Below, one piece after another: positions 21,569 through 32,690 of a DNA stretch of 64,000 bases; positions within the stretch are counted from its first letter, which is position 1; the number at the start of each line of letters is the position of its first letter. Source of the DNA: Sesamum alatum (Eukaryota; Streptophyta; Magnoliopsida; Lamiales; Pedaliaceae); assembly GCA_034509735.1 (NCBI GenBank), contig JACGWO010000008.1:18115864-18179863 (forward strand), written 5' to 3'. A program made the translations under genes and the position numbers. A model generated the notes under the pieces. The model searched no databases. It had not been told where the DNA came from and was given only the letters and a program-made list of their open reading frames with translations.

Positions 21569-24500
21569 TTAAAGCCAATTGCCCATATGCTTAATCCCCA
21601 TCTTCTCAAGATGTTGCGTATGAGCGCTCTGCGACATAGGCTTTGTCAGCGGGTCTGCTGTGTTGTCTACCGAGTTGACTCGGTCCATCCGGACGTCACC
21701 TCTTCCTATCATTTCTCTAAGAAGATGGTAGCGTCTAAGAATATGTTTGGAACGGTGATGAGATCTCGGTTCCTTTGCTTGCGCTATAGCGCCGTTGTTA
21801 TCACAGAAGATGACAACGGGCTCGGCGATGCTAGGCACCACACCCAACTCTTGGATGTAGTTTCTCATCCAAACCGCTTCCTTAGCAGCTTCTGAAGCTG
21901 CTATGTATTCAGCCTCTGTGGTGGAGTCAGCAATGGTTGCTTGCTTGGAACTTTTCCAAGCTACTATTCCTCCACTGAGTTTGAATACGTACCCCGATTG
22001 AGACTTGGCATCATCGTCATCAGACTGGAAAGCTAGCGTCGCTAAAGCTTTCCAGAATTAGTTCTCCATTGCCATAGACTAGGAACATTTCCTTAGTCCT
22101 TCTTAGGTACTTAAGGATGCCCTTAACAGCATTCCAATGTGCCTCTCCTGCGCAGGACTGATATCTGCTTGTTACGCTCAAAGCGTATGCAATGTCAGGC
22201 CTAGTGCAGTGGACCGCATATTGTATGCTACCTACGGCGGAGGCATAGGGGATGACCTTCATCCTTTCAAGTTCCTTATCAGTCTGTGGGGACTGTTTCT
22301 TGGATAACTTGATCCCATGCCTCATTGGAAGGAATCCTCGTTTGGAGTTGTCCATTCGATATCTCTTTAGGACTTTCTCCATATACGAGTTTTGGGTGAG
22401 TCCTAACATCCTTTTAGATCTGTCCCTGACAATCTGGATGCCTAGGATGTAGGAGGCTTCACCCAAGTCCTTCATGGAAAACTGGGTTGACAACCATGCT
22501 TTTGTGTTTCCTAACATTCTGACGTCATTACCAATGAGCAGAATGTCATCCACATAAAGCACTAGGAACACTATTGAGCTCCCACTGACCTTCTTGTATA
22601 CACAAGGGTCGGATTCGTTTTTGATGAAGTCATATCCCCGTATTACTTCATCAAATCGAATGTTCCAACTTCGGGAGGTTTGTTTGAGGCCATAGATGGA
22701 CTTCTGGAGGCGACAGACTTTCTGTTCTTCTCTAGTGACCGTGAAACCCTGCGGCTGATCCATATAGATCTCTTCTTCAATGAAACCGTTGAGGAAGGCC
22801 GTTTTCACGTCCATCTGCCATATCTCATAGTCATACCATGCTGCTATGGCGAGCAGAATCCGAATGGACTTAGCCATGGCTACAGGCGAGTAGGTATCCT
22901 CAAAATCGACCCCGGGTCGTTGAGTGTATCCCTTAGCTACAAGCCTAGCCTTAAAGGTTGTGACTTCTCCATCAACGCCAAGTTTGCGCTTGTAGACCTA
23001 CTTACAGCCCACTAGCTTAACACCTTTCGGTGGATCTACGAGACTCCAAACTTGGTTTTCGCTCATGGAGTCCATTTCGGCTTTCATGGCCTCAAGCCCT
23101 TTCCCGGAGTCGATGTCAGACATCGCTTCTCCATAAGTCTTAGGATCGTTATCCAAAAGATCGGTCGCACCTAGAAAGCCATATCTCATTGGAGGTCTGG
23201 ACTCTCTAGTGGACCTACGGAGAACGGGAACGTTAGTGGTGACTGTGGGCGCTGACTGTATCGGAGCCGGTGGTTCAGGAACCGTGGCTGGCCGTTCCTG
23301 AGGCTGTCCTTCATGCCTAGCATGTTGGACCTCTCGAGGTTGGTCAGCCCTTCGGCTGTCTATCCTGAATCCTCTAAGTGAGGGTTCCGCGGCTTCTTCT
23401 GATGGCTGGATTCCATCACTTGATTCCTCAAGGATCAGCTCATCAGGTTGGATATCCTCCGGGAAGCCTTGCTCCAAGAATACTGCATTTCTTGAAACAA
23501 ACACCTTTTGTTCCAAGGGGTCATAAAAGTAATAACCCGCAGTTTCTTTAGGGTATCCAACGAACCTGCATAAGCTAGACCTAGATTCTAACTTATCTCC
23601 CACTAACCTCTTGACGTATGCGGGGCTACACCACACTTTCAAGTAGTTGTAGGATGCAGGCTTGCCGTGCCATATCTCATATGGCGTTTGGGTCAATGTG
23701 CTAGTAGGCGCCAAATTCAATAATTTGGCCGCCGTTTCTAGTGCATAGCCCCAAAACGATAAGGGCAATTTGGTAAAACTCATCATGGACCGAACCATGT
23801 CCAACAGGGTTCGATTCCTCCTTTCAGAGACACCATTTAACTGCGGTGTTCCTGGAGGTGTCCATTCTGATATTATACCATGTTCTTTTAGATAGTCTAG
23901 GAACTCCGTACTAAGGTATTCACCGCCTCGGTCCGATCGAAGGATTTTAATTTTGCAGTTGGTTTGGTTCTCCACTTCAAGTCTGAATTCTTTAAACCTC
24001 TCAAGAGCTTCAGACTTGTACCTCATCAGGTAAACATAACCATACCGTGAATGATCATCGGTGAAGGTTATGAAGTAGGAGAACCCACCTCGGGCCTGCG
24101 TCCTTAGTGGTCCACATACGTCTGTATGGACCAAGTCCAACAGACCTGTGGCAAGCCTGCTTTGTCCTACAAAGGGCCTCTTGGTCATTTTCCCTCTTAG
24201 ACAGGATTCACAAGTTGGTAGATCGTTCAAGTCCCCAACCTCTAGGTTCTTTGAGTCTACCAACCTTTTCATCCTATCTTGGGATATGTGACCTAGCCTA
24301 GCGTGCCACAGACGTGCGTTCCTGTTATTATCTAATTTTCGTTTGTGTTGTGCATTGAGGACGAAATTCGTTTGTTGCAAGATATAGAGTCCGTTATGTA
24401 ATGTACCAAGTAGATGAGCAATTCCACACCTCATCAAATAAAAGCAATTTTTATTGAATCTAAACTCATAACCACTATTGTCCAACAATGGAATGGAAAT

Positions 24501-24569
24501 GATGTTTTTAATCATACTGGGTACAAAAATAAACTTGTTCTAAATCTATGCTAATATTATCACTAATCA
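21569..24569 (-). pseudogene. Copia pol of element A (IN-RT-RH), broken
   Basis: Coding strand is minus. 24515-22998 is open and carries the GAG-pre-integrase zinc motif (WHARLGH ... CESC) and the integrase core with its three acidic residues, in HTDVCGP, RSDRGGEY and GVSERRN. A stop at 22998-23000 replaces the tryptophan of the conserved GCKW motif at the RT entry. RT continues with QMDVKTAFLNG and the active-site LYVDD near 22547 to the S-D-A-S region at about 22020, where an added base shifts the frame. RNase H follows with [14 protein letters not shown] and SHHRSKHI, ending at 21569. Between protease and 24515 the frame is badly decayed. Product would be the element's integrase and polymerase, used in cytoplasmic particles and nuclear integration; here it is not intact. 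Confidence 0.93.
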
Positions 24570-25624
24570 CTAGAGTGGCGATCCTACTGCTTCTGCCGAG
24601 ATGGCCTTGCCATTCCCAAGCTTCAGGATCATGTCCCCGCTACCCAGTTTTCTGCTTCTTTTCAACACCTGCAAGTCATTGCAAATGTGAGCTCCACAGC
24701 CGGTATCTAATACCCAAGAGGCAGAACTAGTGACCATATTAACCTCAATCACATATATACCTTGGTTCGAGAAGAGTTTGGGGCACTCTCTCTTCCAATG
24801 CCCTTTCTCACGGCAGTTGATACATATGTCATATGCCTTTGACTGTTGCTTGGAGACAACCTTTCCCTTTCCTTTGCCTTTTCCCTCTTTGGCAATGGGA
24901 ACACTCTTAGTGTTCGTAGCTGCTTTGACGGCCTTTCCCTTCCCTTTCTTCTTTTTCCAACGTCCGGCACCCTTGCCTTTCGTATTAGAAGTTGAAGCAC
25001 CTCCAAACAATACCGAAGGCGTGGACTTCTTAGTCGTTGCCTCGTATTGCACCAACATATTTGATCAACTCATGAATGCCTTTCTCAAGTGCGTTCATGT
25101 TGTAGTTGACGATAAATTGGTCAAAGGAGGGTGGGAGTGACTGAAGGATCACATCTATGTACGTTTCATTATCGAGACCTGCCTTTAGGTCCTCGAGCTT
25201 TTCCACCAGGGTAAGCATTTTTAACCCCGTGCTCTTGTACAGAGGATCCTTCTGTCATTTTAGTTCCAAAGAACGCCTTGGTCGCGACATACCTAGTATG
25301 CCGGTCCGGGATTGCATAGCAATCCTTTAGGCGAGCCATAATAGAAGGGACATCGTCTAGCCTTTCATACTGCTTCTGAATCTCATTGGTCATCGAAGCA
25401 AGTATGATGCTACGGACCTTCCGGTTATCCTTATGCCAAGTCTCGAACGTCTCACGTTCTTCTGGCGTGGATCCTTCCGGTAAGGTCCTAGGGAGAGGCT
25501 CGTCCATGACGTAGCCTTGGTTCTCGTAATCTAGGACTATCCTGAGATTTCGCAACCAGTCGTTGTAGTTTGTTCCATTGAATTTGTTTGTCTCAAGAAT
25601 GGTGGAAAGTGGGTTCTTAGACAT
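24570..25624 (-). pseudogene. Copia gag and protease of element A, frameshifted
   Basis: Gag starts at ATG 25624 and is open to about 25220 (capsid region with YNDWLRNLRIVL and the QKQYERLDD segment). An extra A in a run near 25220 shifts the frame, and a second shift near 25065 moves it again. The third part (25058-24570) holds a lysine-rich basic region and a CCHC zinc knuckle of spacing CX2CX4HX4C (CINCREKGHWKREC, about 24780-24825). It then enters protease with LDTGC near 24700. Gag would package the element RNA and protease would cut the polyprotein. With two frame shifts it cannot make a full product. Confidence 0.9.
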
Positions 25625-26002
25625 TTTAAAATCTACATTTTAGAAAACAGCATGCAATCAGCAGAAAATAAAAGACGGTGGTTTGATAAAATAATTAAAT
25701 GCATGGACTTTAGTCATTTAATCCTCCCACTATTTATACGAAAACACGGTACTCTCAAACGTGATTTTCGGGAAATCCTTTCCAAGTGGGCTTGGGATCC
25801 ACAGCGATTTTTCCCATACCCCGCTTTTACGATTCGCATGGAAAAGATCCTATGGAAGGTATTCCATACCATTCTCGTTCCACGAGATTTCCAAGATTAT
25901 TGCCTCACCCTTTCACATGATCCCGAGGACTCCAAGCGAATCATGTTAATTGGGCGTTAGACCCAACCCAATCGACCGAGCCACGGACCCACTGGTACCC
26001 CC

Positions 26003-26092
26003 CACGACTCGTGAGACAGGTAGCAGCAGCCCGCTTTTCGTTCATGACATAATGCAGCTTCCTTTAAGTACAATAACGTGCCACGACTCGTG
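26003..26092 (-). other. Leader palindrome pair (element A)
   Basis: Two perfect copies of CACGACTCGTG (CACGAGTCGTG on the RNA strand) lie at 26003-26013 and 26082-26092, 79 bases apart. The copy farther from gag lies about 460 bases upstream of the gag ATG. Each is followed on the RNA strand by GG, giving the wider repeat GTCTCACGAGTCGTGG. Confidence 0.7.
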
Positions 26093-27162
26093 AGACCACG
26101 CTATTGACCTAAAGCAGCTTCCTCACTATGCCATGGATTGGAAGGCATGGACAAACTCCTAGAGTTCATGTCCACTTTGTTTATGGTCTAATATTTTGAC
26201 ATTGGTCCAACCAATGTGAGAGTAAAGTAATGACCGAGATCTCAAATAAATATCTACACATACATCCATAATGCGTAAATAAACTATTCATAGCAGTTAT
26301 ACGATAAATAAATAATCCATTCATCCATCATCATAACCACATGCAAAATTAAAGCCTAGCACGCCCCTGTTGGATGATCACGAGCCCGAATCCTATGCGA
26401 TCCACTGAGCCCGCAGTGGATCTATGGTCAATCTAGGGTTGGTCCTATACTATTACATTAATAGTAACCCAATCATCATGCTGATGGGCCTTGGTCTCTT
26501 TTTCTCTTTCTTCACTTCATGGAAAACACTAAGGGGCCTCCCGTCTGGGCTCTCCATGTGGTCCTTCCTTCTTCTACACCAATTACAAAAAAAAAAAGGA
26601 AACCTCACTCCTAGTCTACTCTCATTACATATTGAAAATATAGAAACCCCAGCGAAAACCCGGGGGGAGTACATAAGGAGGGAGGTAGAATGCCTTATTA
26701 TTCCAAGGCAACTAGAGAGAGAGAAGGAGAAAGCAGTAAAAGAGGCACACAGGCCTAACAGAAAATAAACCATACATCCGGTCTTAGGGCTCGCGATCAT
26801 CCGTTTCCATCCAACACACATAATCACATGATCCAATCACATAATTACATAATACCACCAACATATGATTTCCAATCATAAATATCCAAAATAATTAATG
26901 AATATGTGCACATCGTGTGAAAAGTAAAACACAAATATTGGTAACAATATTTTTCTCGTTTTAGGAAAACCTTTCCTCATTATTTTAAGTAAAATAACCC
27001 CGGGATTCCGAATCCAATTTATTTTACTCCTAAAATAATGTCTTTAGAAAAATAGGCATAATTGAACCAAAAACGATTTTTTCAGAATTAATTCAAAATT
27101 AAAACTGAAATTAATTAAAAAATAAAAGAATAATACTGCTAGGGTTTTGAAACCCTAGCAGC

Positions 27163-27460
27163 AGCAGCTGCCGCCGCCGCCGCCGGCGGCGGCTCGCCGG
27201 CACGCGCGCAGGGCAGCAGGCTCAGCCTGCCGCCCCTGCGCGCGCGCTGGCCTGCTGGCTGCCGGTCGTGCCTTGCGCGCGCCTGCCGGGCGCGCGCGCG
27301 CAGACACCCTTGTCTGCGTGCTCGCGCGCCTGGAGGCGCTGCCCTGCGCGCTGCCCCGCGCGGCCGGCTGGGCGGGCGCGCGCAGGCCTCCCTTGCCTGC
27401 GCGCGTCTGCCCTCCCGGCAGCGTGCGGCCAGCCCTCCCGGCTGGCCGGCTGCGTCGTTT
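27163..27460 (-). repeat. GC-rich island in the leader of element A
   Basis: A run of G/C-only words (GCGCGCGC, CCGCCGCCG, CTGCCGG) about 300 bases long has open frames on both strands. It contains one copy of an AGACACC..TGTCTGCGTGC unit (about 27302) that is repeated in element A2. The flanks are AT-rich. Confidence 0.75.
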
Positions 27461-27652
27461 CTCGTTTTCCGTTCAATTTGTCCACCCCGTTTTCCAAGAA
27501 AAACAGAAAATCACCAACATTCATAAATTCACACGAATCAAAAATTAAAATCGACATGCTTAAAATCAAGAACAATCAAGATTTAATAAAAACATGCCAA
27601 TTTCACGTTTCATGCTTATAACGCACATAAACCCTAGGCCTATACACCGAAT

Positions 27653-27668
27653 CGGGCTCTGATACCAC
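27653..27668 (-). other. tRNA primer-binding site, element A
   Basis: The reverse complement GTGGTATCAGAGCCCG matches initiator-methionine tRNA and directly abuts the 5' LTR. Confidence 0.92.
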
Positions 27669-28247
27669 TGAAAGAAAATCCGGTGGATCGTCCCGGGAAT
27701 TGCGCGAATGCGGAAGCGCGGTAAAAAATAAACATATTAAAATTAAAGGCATGCTTTTAATTTAAAGAACACGCTCAAGGGGTGTGCCCTTGAGGTTCCC
27801 GGGCGTTCGGTGTATCTCATGATCATAAAACAATTAAATAAATCATGGAGGCCATAGAGTTGAAAATTAAAGAGGGACGAAAATCTTAAACGAGACCTAC
27901 CCGTTGTCGTTTTCGTCTTCAACTGCTACTCGCGTTGTTCCCCGTTTTTGCACCAAGACCTCATTCTTGAGATCCTCCAAATCGTGACACACGATCCACC
28001 CACGTATCTTGCACGTCGTGCTAGCAACGAACAAGTATTATTTTTGGAGTGGACGAATCAATAACTCGTTATCAATTAACGGTATTGGTTCGTCAAAGTT
28101 CTTGATGTTCCAAGAACAAAAAGAACTAAGAAAAATATTTTCTTGGAGAGAGAGAGAGAGAGGGGCGGACGAGAGAGGGGAGGAGAGAGTGTGTGTTGTG
28201 TGTGTTTTTCAAGAATCATCAATCCTTTAAATGTTGGAAGCTAGGGG

Positions 28248-28255
28248 TTTATATA
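28248..28255 (-). promoter_or_regulatory. TATA box of the element A 5' LTR
   Basis: The minus strand reads CCTCTATATAAACCCC. RNA would start about 25-35 bases lower in coordinate and run through gag-pol. Confidence 0.6.
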
Positions 28256-28301
28256 GAGGAAGAGTTTAATCCTCTTTAAACTCAAACTCTAAGTAACCTA
28301 A

Positions 28302-28362
28302 TTTGACTAGGATTTTGACCTAGTCAAAGTCCTAGTCAAACTAGTGTTTGACCTAGTCAAAC
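28302..28362 (-). promoter_or_regulatory. TTGAC/GTCAA (W-box core) cluster
   Basis: Six TTGAC cores in both orientations occur within about 60 bases, built from GACCTAGTCAAA-type words, 50-110 bases upstream of the TATA box. TTGAC followed by C or T is the WRKY-factor core. The same cluster is at 20906-20966, 38749-38812, 47850-47915, 50764-50825 and near 7626-7685. Confidence 0.6.
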
Positions 28363-29675
28363 GAATCCTAGCCTTCCATCTCCCCTTTCCATCTCGACCG
28401 TTGATTTTAATTTAATGGAATATTTAAATCCTATTAAATATTCCAAAAGGCTAAAAGAATAAATATAATATTATAAGTAAATATTATTATTTATTCTAAG
28501 CCCATTAAATCAACCCTTTTAATAAATCCTATTTATTAATTTAATTCCTTTTATCAAATAGAAGGAATTAATCTCTCCAAGAAAATATAGGACCCGATTA
28601 AATCTTATTTAATCATTCCTTTACTCCAATATTTAATTCCAAATTAAATACTAAGTGTGTGTGGATAGTGTGTGACTCTTTAGGTTCACCATTCAGCTAG
28701 ACTTGGTCGGATTCCTAGAACCCGTCCTTTACCATAGGTGGCCATCTACCAACGGTCCATGGCACTAGAGACTAGGTGAAATATTCGGGGATGAACATTT
28801 AGGTTCTAACAGTACACTTGTCCTTCTGTCTTCGGTCTCATCACTTAGAGTCTAGGGCACGGAAGATGCAGGTACCCATTTTGGACCTAAGTGTCGGTCT
28901 GTCCTCACTTAACGCCGCAAGGGAAACCTTTTCCCTTCTGTTCAGTCACTGTGGCCACAGATTTTAGGGACAAGACACAGAGCATATATGAGACTCAACT
29001 GTCAACTCCTTTTGACAGGAGACAGATCCTTTCTTGGAAACTACTGTCACTTTGTACACCCGAGCTGCACTAGACATGGCTTATGACTACTCAAGAGTAT
29101 TTTGGCAATCTCTCACCATATCTAAGATACAGACCTGATGCACAGGTAAACTCAGCAGTTCCTCAAGTCAAAGGACTTGGCCTGTACCGTTGGAACCGGG
29201 AATACACGTCATACCTTGCCGACCATACTCAAGGTCCTCCGTAAGACGGTTCCCGCGAGTCACCTCAGTCAGCTGCTTCCTAGCATGCTGACCCACTAAC
29301 ACTGCTTAGACGACCTTCGTCACCCGTCGATGAAATACGACAGCAGATGCTTAGTGCGAGTCTCAAAGGGAATCCCGGTACCCATTTTCGGGATTCCTTG
29401 ACTTGGAGATTTTCGGACTGATTCGGTAAGACTGATTTCATGAACCTACCTCCAAGCGTAGTCCCAGTCCCCGAAATCGTTTCTCAGTCCGTGGGCTTTG
29501 TTTGCGTGGTGAACAGAAATGTAAATGCAGATAAGTGAACGTAAACAAAGTATTGCCATATGAATTTTCACTTCTTTATTCATACATATTTTATCAAATA
29601 CCAAAGAATTGTCTAGACATAGGTTACATATTCCTGCCAAAATTGGCTTACATGGTCACCCATTCTAACAGCCCT

Positions 29676-29729
29676 GTAGATGCAGGTGTTACTATAGATC
29701 TTGTATCTACTAACAGTGACAGTGGCTGA
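29676..29729 (+). CDS. Last 17 codons of SANT-like copy 3, separated by element A
   Basis: Directly after the right-hand target duplication the reading frame of the gene at 19732 continues in the same phase for 17 codons (starting VDAGVTIDL) to a TGA at 29727-29729. Because exon 2 breaks exactly between codons at the insertion, removing the element and one GCCCT copy leaves the frame open. The piece cannot be translated as part of the gene unless the whole 9.4 kb is spliced out. Confidence 0.8.
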   Translation, partial: VDAGVTIDLVSTNSDSG

Positions 29730-30507
29730 ATATGGTAAGTGTGGTGAAAGCTATTATGTTGGGGTCGGTTGTGCAAGTTAGGTTATCTACGAAGAATGAA
29801 GTTTTCATTGATGAACTATGGTCAAAGGTTTTTCGGAATGGTTTTTTTGGTAAAACAAGCTTGTAGTGTGTCTAGGTTTGTTTGATGTATGTGTGCACAA
29901 GCTTGTAATGTGGTTGTTCGAACCTTTTTGCGTAACTTGAAAGCCGAACAATCTTGTTAGACCATCAGAGTGGGCGAAGAAAGTTGTAAGCTTTGGGTTA
30001 GGTTGTATGATGTTTTGCTGGATAGTTTGTTTTATAATATATTGACCCCAACTTAGTATAAATTCAGGCTTGTATTATGTTTGGTTATGTTTATTTTGAT
30101 TGGGTTTTTTGGTTTTCACATTACACAACTTTGGTACCAAGGAAGTAGGCATGGCCTGAGATAAATGTTTGCACAATAATCTTCACATGAGATTTTTCTT
30201 ATATTTATTAAATATACAACATTTTTAGTTTATGTTTTGGTTTTTCTCCTCTTAATTGACAATGAATATTACTTTAATTGAGAAAATATTTGAAGTATTA
30301 TCTATACTTTCGAAATAAAAAATGTATAAAAAACCTTGATTCAAAAAACATTTACAAATTCAAAATCAAAATAGCTTTTGGATATAAAGGAATGAGGTTT
30401 TGTCTTGGTCAATACAAACGGGCGGTTGGTTGGCGAGAATCGTGGCTTCATTTTCATTGAAAATCGATTTTTATTCGAATAATGATTTCAATTATCTATA
30501 TTTATAC
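29730..30507. other. 3' flank of SANT-like copy 3
   Basis: T- and G-rich sequence of the sort seen in plant 3' untranslated regions. No coding feature is supported. A 60-codon frame at 30278 has no recognisable domain. Confidence 0.4.
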
Positions 30508-31298
30508 TATTATATAAAATAAACCCTGTTTTTACAAAAAAATGGCGGTTACTTACACCGTAACATCAATTTTTTGGTTATACCAATAATACCCCCTAAG
30601 TTAGTTTTCATTTCTTTTCTTTCTTTCTTTCTTTTTAAATACAATGTGTTGATTAATATGTTTATTTTCTTATTTGCAATAACTATAAAGCGTGCAATAT
30701 TATTTATATTGCACGCAGGGACGGCATGCTACGACGGCTAGTTATTATATAAAAAGAAACCATCTTTTTACTCACAAATGCCGGTTAATGACACTGCCGC
30801 ACCACTTTTTTGTAATGTCAAAAATAACCCTCAACTGATAAGATAACTACTTTATTAAACTTTTCAAATTTCATATTAATTGATAAATTAGTATTTTTCT
30901 TTCTTTCCTTCCTTTTTTTTTTTTTATAATGTGATGTGTTAGTTTATATATTTTACTCATATTTATAATACATTTCAAAGTATAAAAAAATATTTATTTT
31001 ATGCATGCAAAAACGGCGTGCCACGACTGCTAGTTATAATCGAAGAGCACCTATTTGGTGTCTCAATGTTTTTGGTTTGTCATTTTTTTATTTTTTAAAT
31101 TACTTACAGTTTTTTCTTTCTTTTTCTAAACCTCCAATTCTCTCTCTTCCCACTCTTCTCTTAATAACTTTCCACAATTTTTATTTTTTACTATTTTTTA
31201 TTTATTTAACTAATACGAATATTTTAAAAAAATTAATAATTACATTGTTTATGTTTTAAATTAATTGCACACTCATTAGGGTGTGCCATACACACTAG
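30508..31298 (+). mobile_element. Run of Helitron-like non-autonomous units
   Basis: Three consecutive AT-rich units end in CTAG followed by T: at 30738-30741, 31030-31033 and 31295-31298. The first two begin with similar ACTATTATATAAAA / TTATTATATAAAA sequence and share TTTTTAC...AAATGCCGGTTA-type words. Unit 1 carries a perfect 11-bp stem at 30690-30716 (GCGTGCAATAT loop ATATTGCACGC) before its end. Unit 3 has the hairpin GCACAC...GTGTGC about ten bases before CTAG. A 3' hairpin and CTRR end are Helitron marks. No helicase gene is present. Confidence 0.45.
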
Positions 31299-32075
31299 TT
31301 ACAAATAACTGAAAATTGTATATATATAGATTCTTGACATATAATTTTACTTGATTACATCTTAAACATCGTAGAACCATACACTATAAAACTAGGGATA
31401 AATACAATTTGCTCCTCTCAATTATTCTTGAAGGTAACATTTACCTCTTCTAAACTAACAATTGTAACATTACCTCCTACAACTAAATATTTGGACAAGA
31501 CGTCCTTATATTATATATATGTGTAGTACAAATTGTTTATTTTTTTAACAGTTTTTCATTTTATATTCAATTTATTTTTCTTCTGTATTTTATTATCATT
31601 GAAGAGTAACTATTTGGTGTCTTAAATTTTTTTGGCCTGTCATTTTTTTTATTTTTTAAATATTTAAAGTTTTTTCTTTTTCTAAACCTCCAATTCTCTC
31701 TCTCTCCTCCACTCTTTTCTTAATAACTTCCCTCAACTTTTATATTTTTTTACTATTTTTTAGTTATTTGGGTGTGCCACACTAGTTATAAATAACTGAA
31801 AGTTGTATATATATCGATTCTTGACATAGAATTTGCTTGATTACGTCTTAAAAATTGTAGAACCATACACTATGAAACTAGGGATAAATACAGTTTGTTG
31901 TTCTCAATTATTCTTGAAGGTAACATTTACCTCCTCTATATTAACAATTGTAACATTACCTCCTACAACTAAATATTTCGACAAGACGTCCTTATATTAT
32001 ATAAATATATGTAGTACAAATTGTTTAGTTTTTTTAACATTTTTTTCATTTTATATTCAATGAATTTTTCTTAAT
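31038..32075 (+). repeat. Diverged tandem duplication
   Basis: Sequence from GAAGAGCACCTATTTGG (about 31040) to about 31600 repeats from GAAGAGTAACTATTTGG (about 31601) to about 32075. Both copies contain the GGTGTGCC...CACTAGTTA end, an AACTAGGGATAAATACA segment and a GACAAGACGTCCTTATATTAT segment, in the same order. The second copy lacks about 90 bases. There is no coding content. Confidence 0.75.
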
Positions 32076-32218
32076 GGAAAAACAATGTTACAGTAAAGTA
32101 AAATGTGTAGTAAGTCAAGTAGTTTAGATTTTATAGACCAAATGTTAAGTAAAGACGATTACAATAAATACACAGTAAATTTTCATGTAAGCAGTTATTA
32201 TTAATTTGGTAATAAAAT

Positions 32219-32677
32219 TAATTTATTAACTATTTAATTTTTTGTTTTAAATGTATTTTTTCGCCTCGTAACTAAGGTCATTTGGCATTTTCGTTCTTCA
32301 ATTTTCTAGTGTGGCATTTTGGTCCAACATATGTTTAGTTATTATGATTTCACCCTTCTCGTGGAAAAATACATGTTAATCTCACGTGATCTTTTAAAAT
32401 TAGGACTACTATTCCTATTGGTTAATTTTTACCAACAATTTTGTCCTTTCACTCCCTAGTGTACTTCTGTATCTTTCCAAATTTTGTGATTTCAGTCTTT
32501 TTTTTTTACTGGAGTTCACCCTTCTTGTGGTGAAGGTGAACTCTAGTGAAAAAAATGACTGAAATTGCATAAATTAAATAGATGCGGGACCAAAATACTA
32601 CATTAGAAAATTATAGGATGAAAAAGCTAAATGACTTAAGTTTCAGGGCTAAAATGCATTTAATCCTAATTTATTAA
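32219..32677. mobile_element. Palindromic MITE-like element
   Basis: The left arm (about 32247-32330, TTAAATGTATTTTTTCGCC) is the imperfect inverse of the right arm (about 32590-32668). An inner stem GAGTTCACCCTTC / GAAGGTGAACTC occurs near 32512-32546. TAATTTATTA occurs at both edges, but the arms are not symmetric about it, so the exact ends and superfamily stay open. Confidence 0.5.
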
Positions 32678-32690
32678 ATAAAAATAAGTA

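Larger units (their letters stand above)
25625..27668 (-). other. 5' leader of element A (about 2.0 kb)
   Basis: Untranslated leader between primer site and gag. It holds the GC-rich island (27163-27460) and the palindrome pair (26003-26092), and is collinear with the leaders of D, A2, B1 and B2. Small frames within it are not conserved. Leader length is unusually long for a copia element. Confidence 0.75.
20273..29670 (-). mobile_element. Copia element A, structurally complete (9398 bp), TSD GCCCT
   Basis: A full-structure Ty1/copia retrotransposon on the minus strand: 5' LTR 27669-29670, primer site 27653-27668, long leader, gag, protease, integrase, reverse transcriptase, RNase H, polypurine tract 21553-21568 and 3' LTR 20273-21552. 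GCCCT flanks it at 20268-20272 and 29671-29675. Domain order PR-IN-RT-RH is that of copia. The LTRs are almost identical where both are present (single mismatches near 20363 and in the CTCGTTC/CTCATTC stretch), which suggests a recent insertion. The reading frames carry several breaks, so it could move only with help from another element. Confidence 0.95.
27669..29670 (-). repeat. 5' LTR of element A (2002 bp)
   Basis: The plus strand shows TGAAAGAAAATCCGG at one end and CCCATTCTAACA at the other (TG...CA). It contains a minus-strand TATA box (28248-28255), a TTGAC cluster upstream of it, and in U3 the block AACGGTCCATGGCACTAGAG near 28752-28771 that is shared by all LTR families in the window. 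Confidence 0.94.

Noticed and set aside
26424..26768. 114-codon frame in the leader of element A
   Set aside because: It falls within untranslated leader, overlaps an antisense frame and is not kept open in the matching part of A2 or D.
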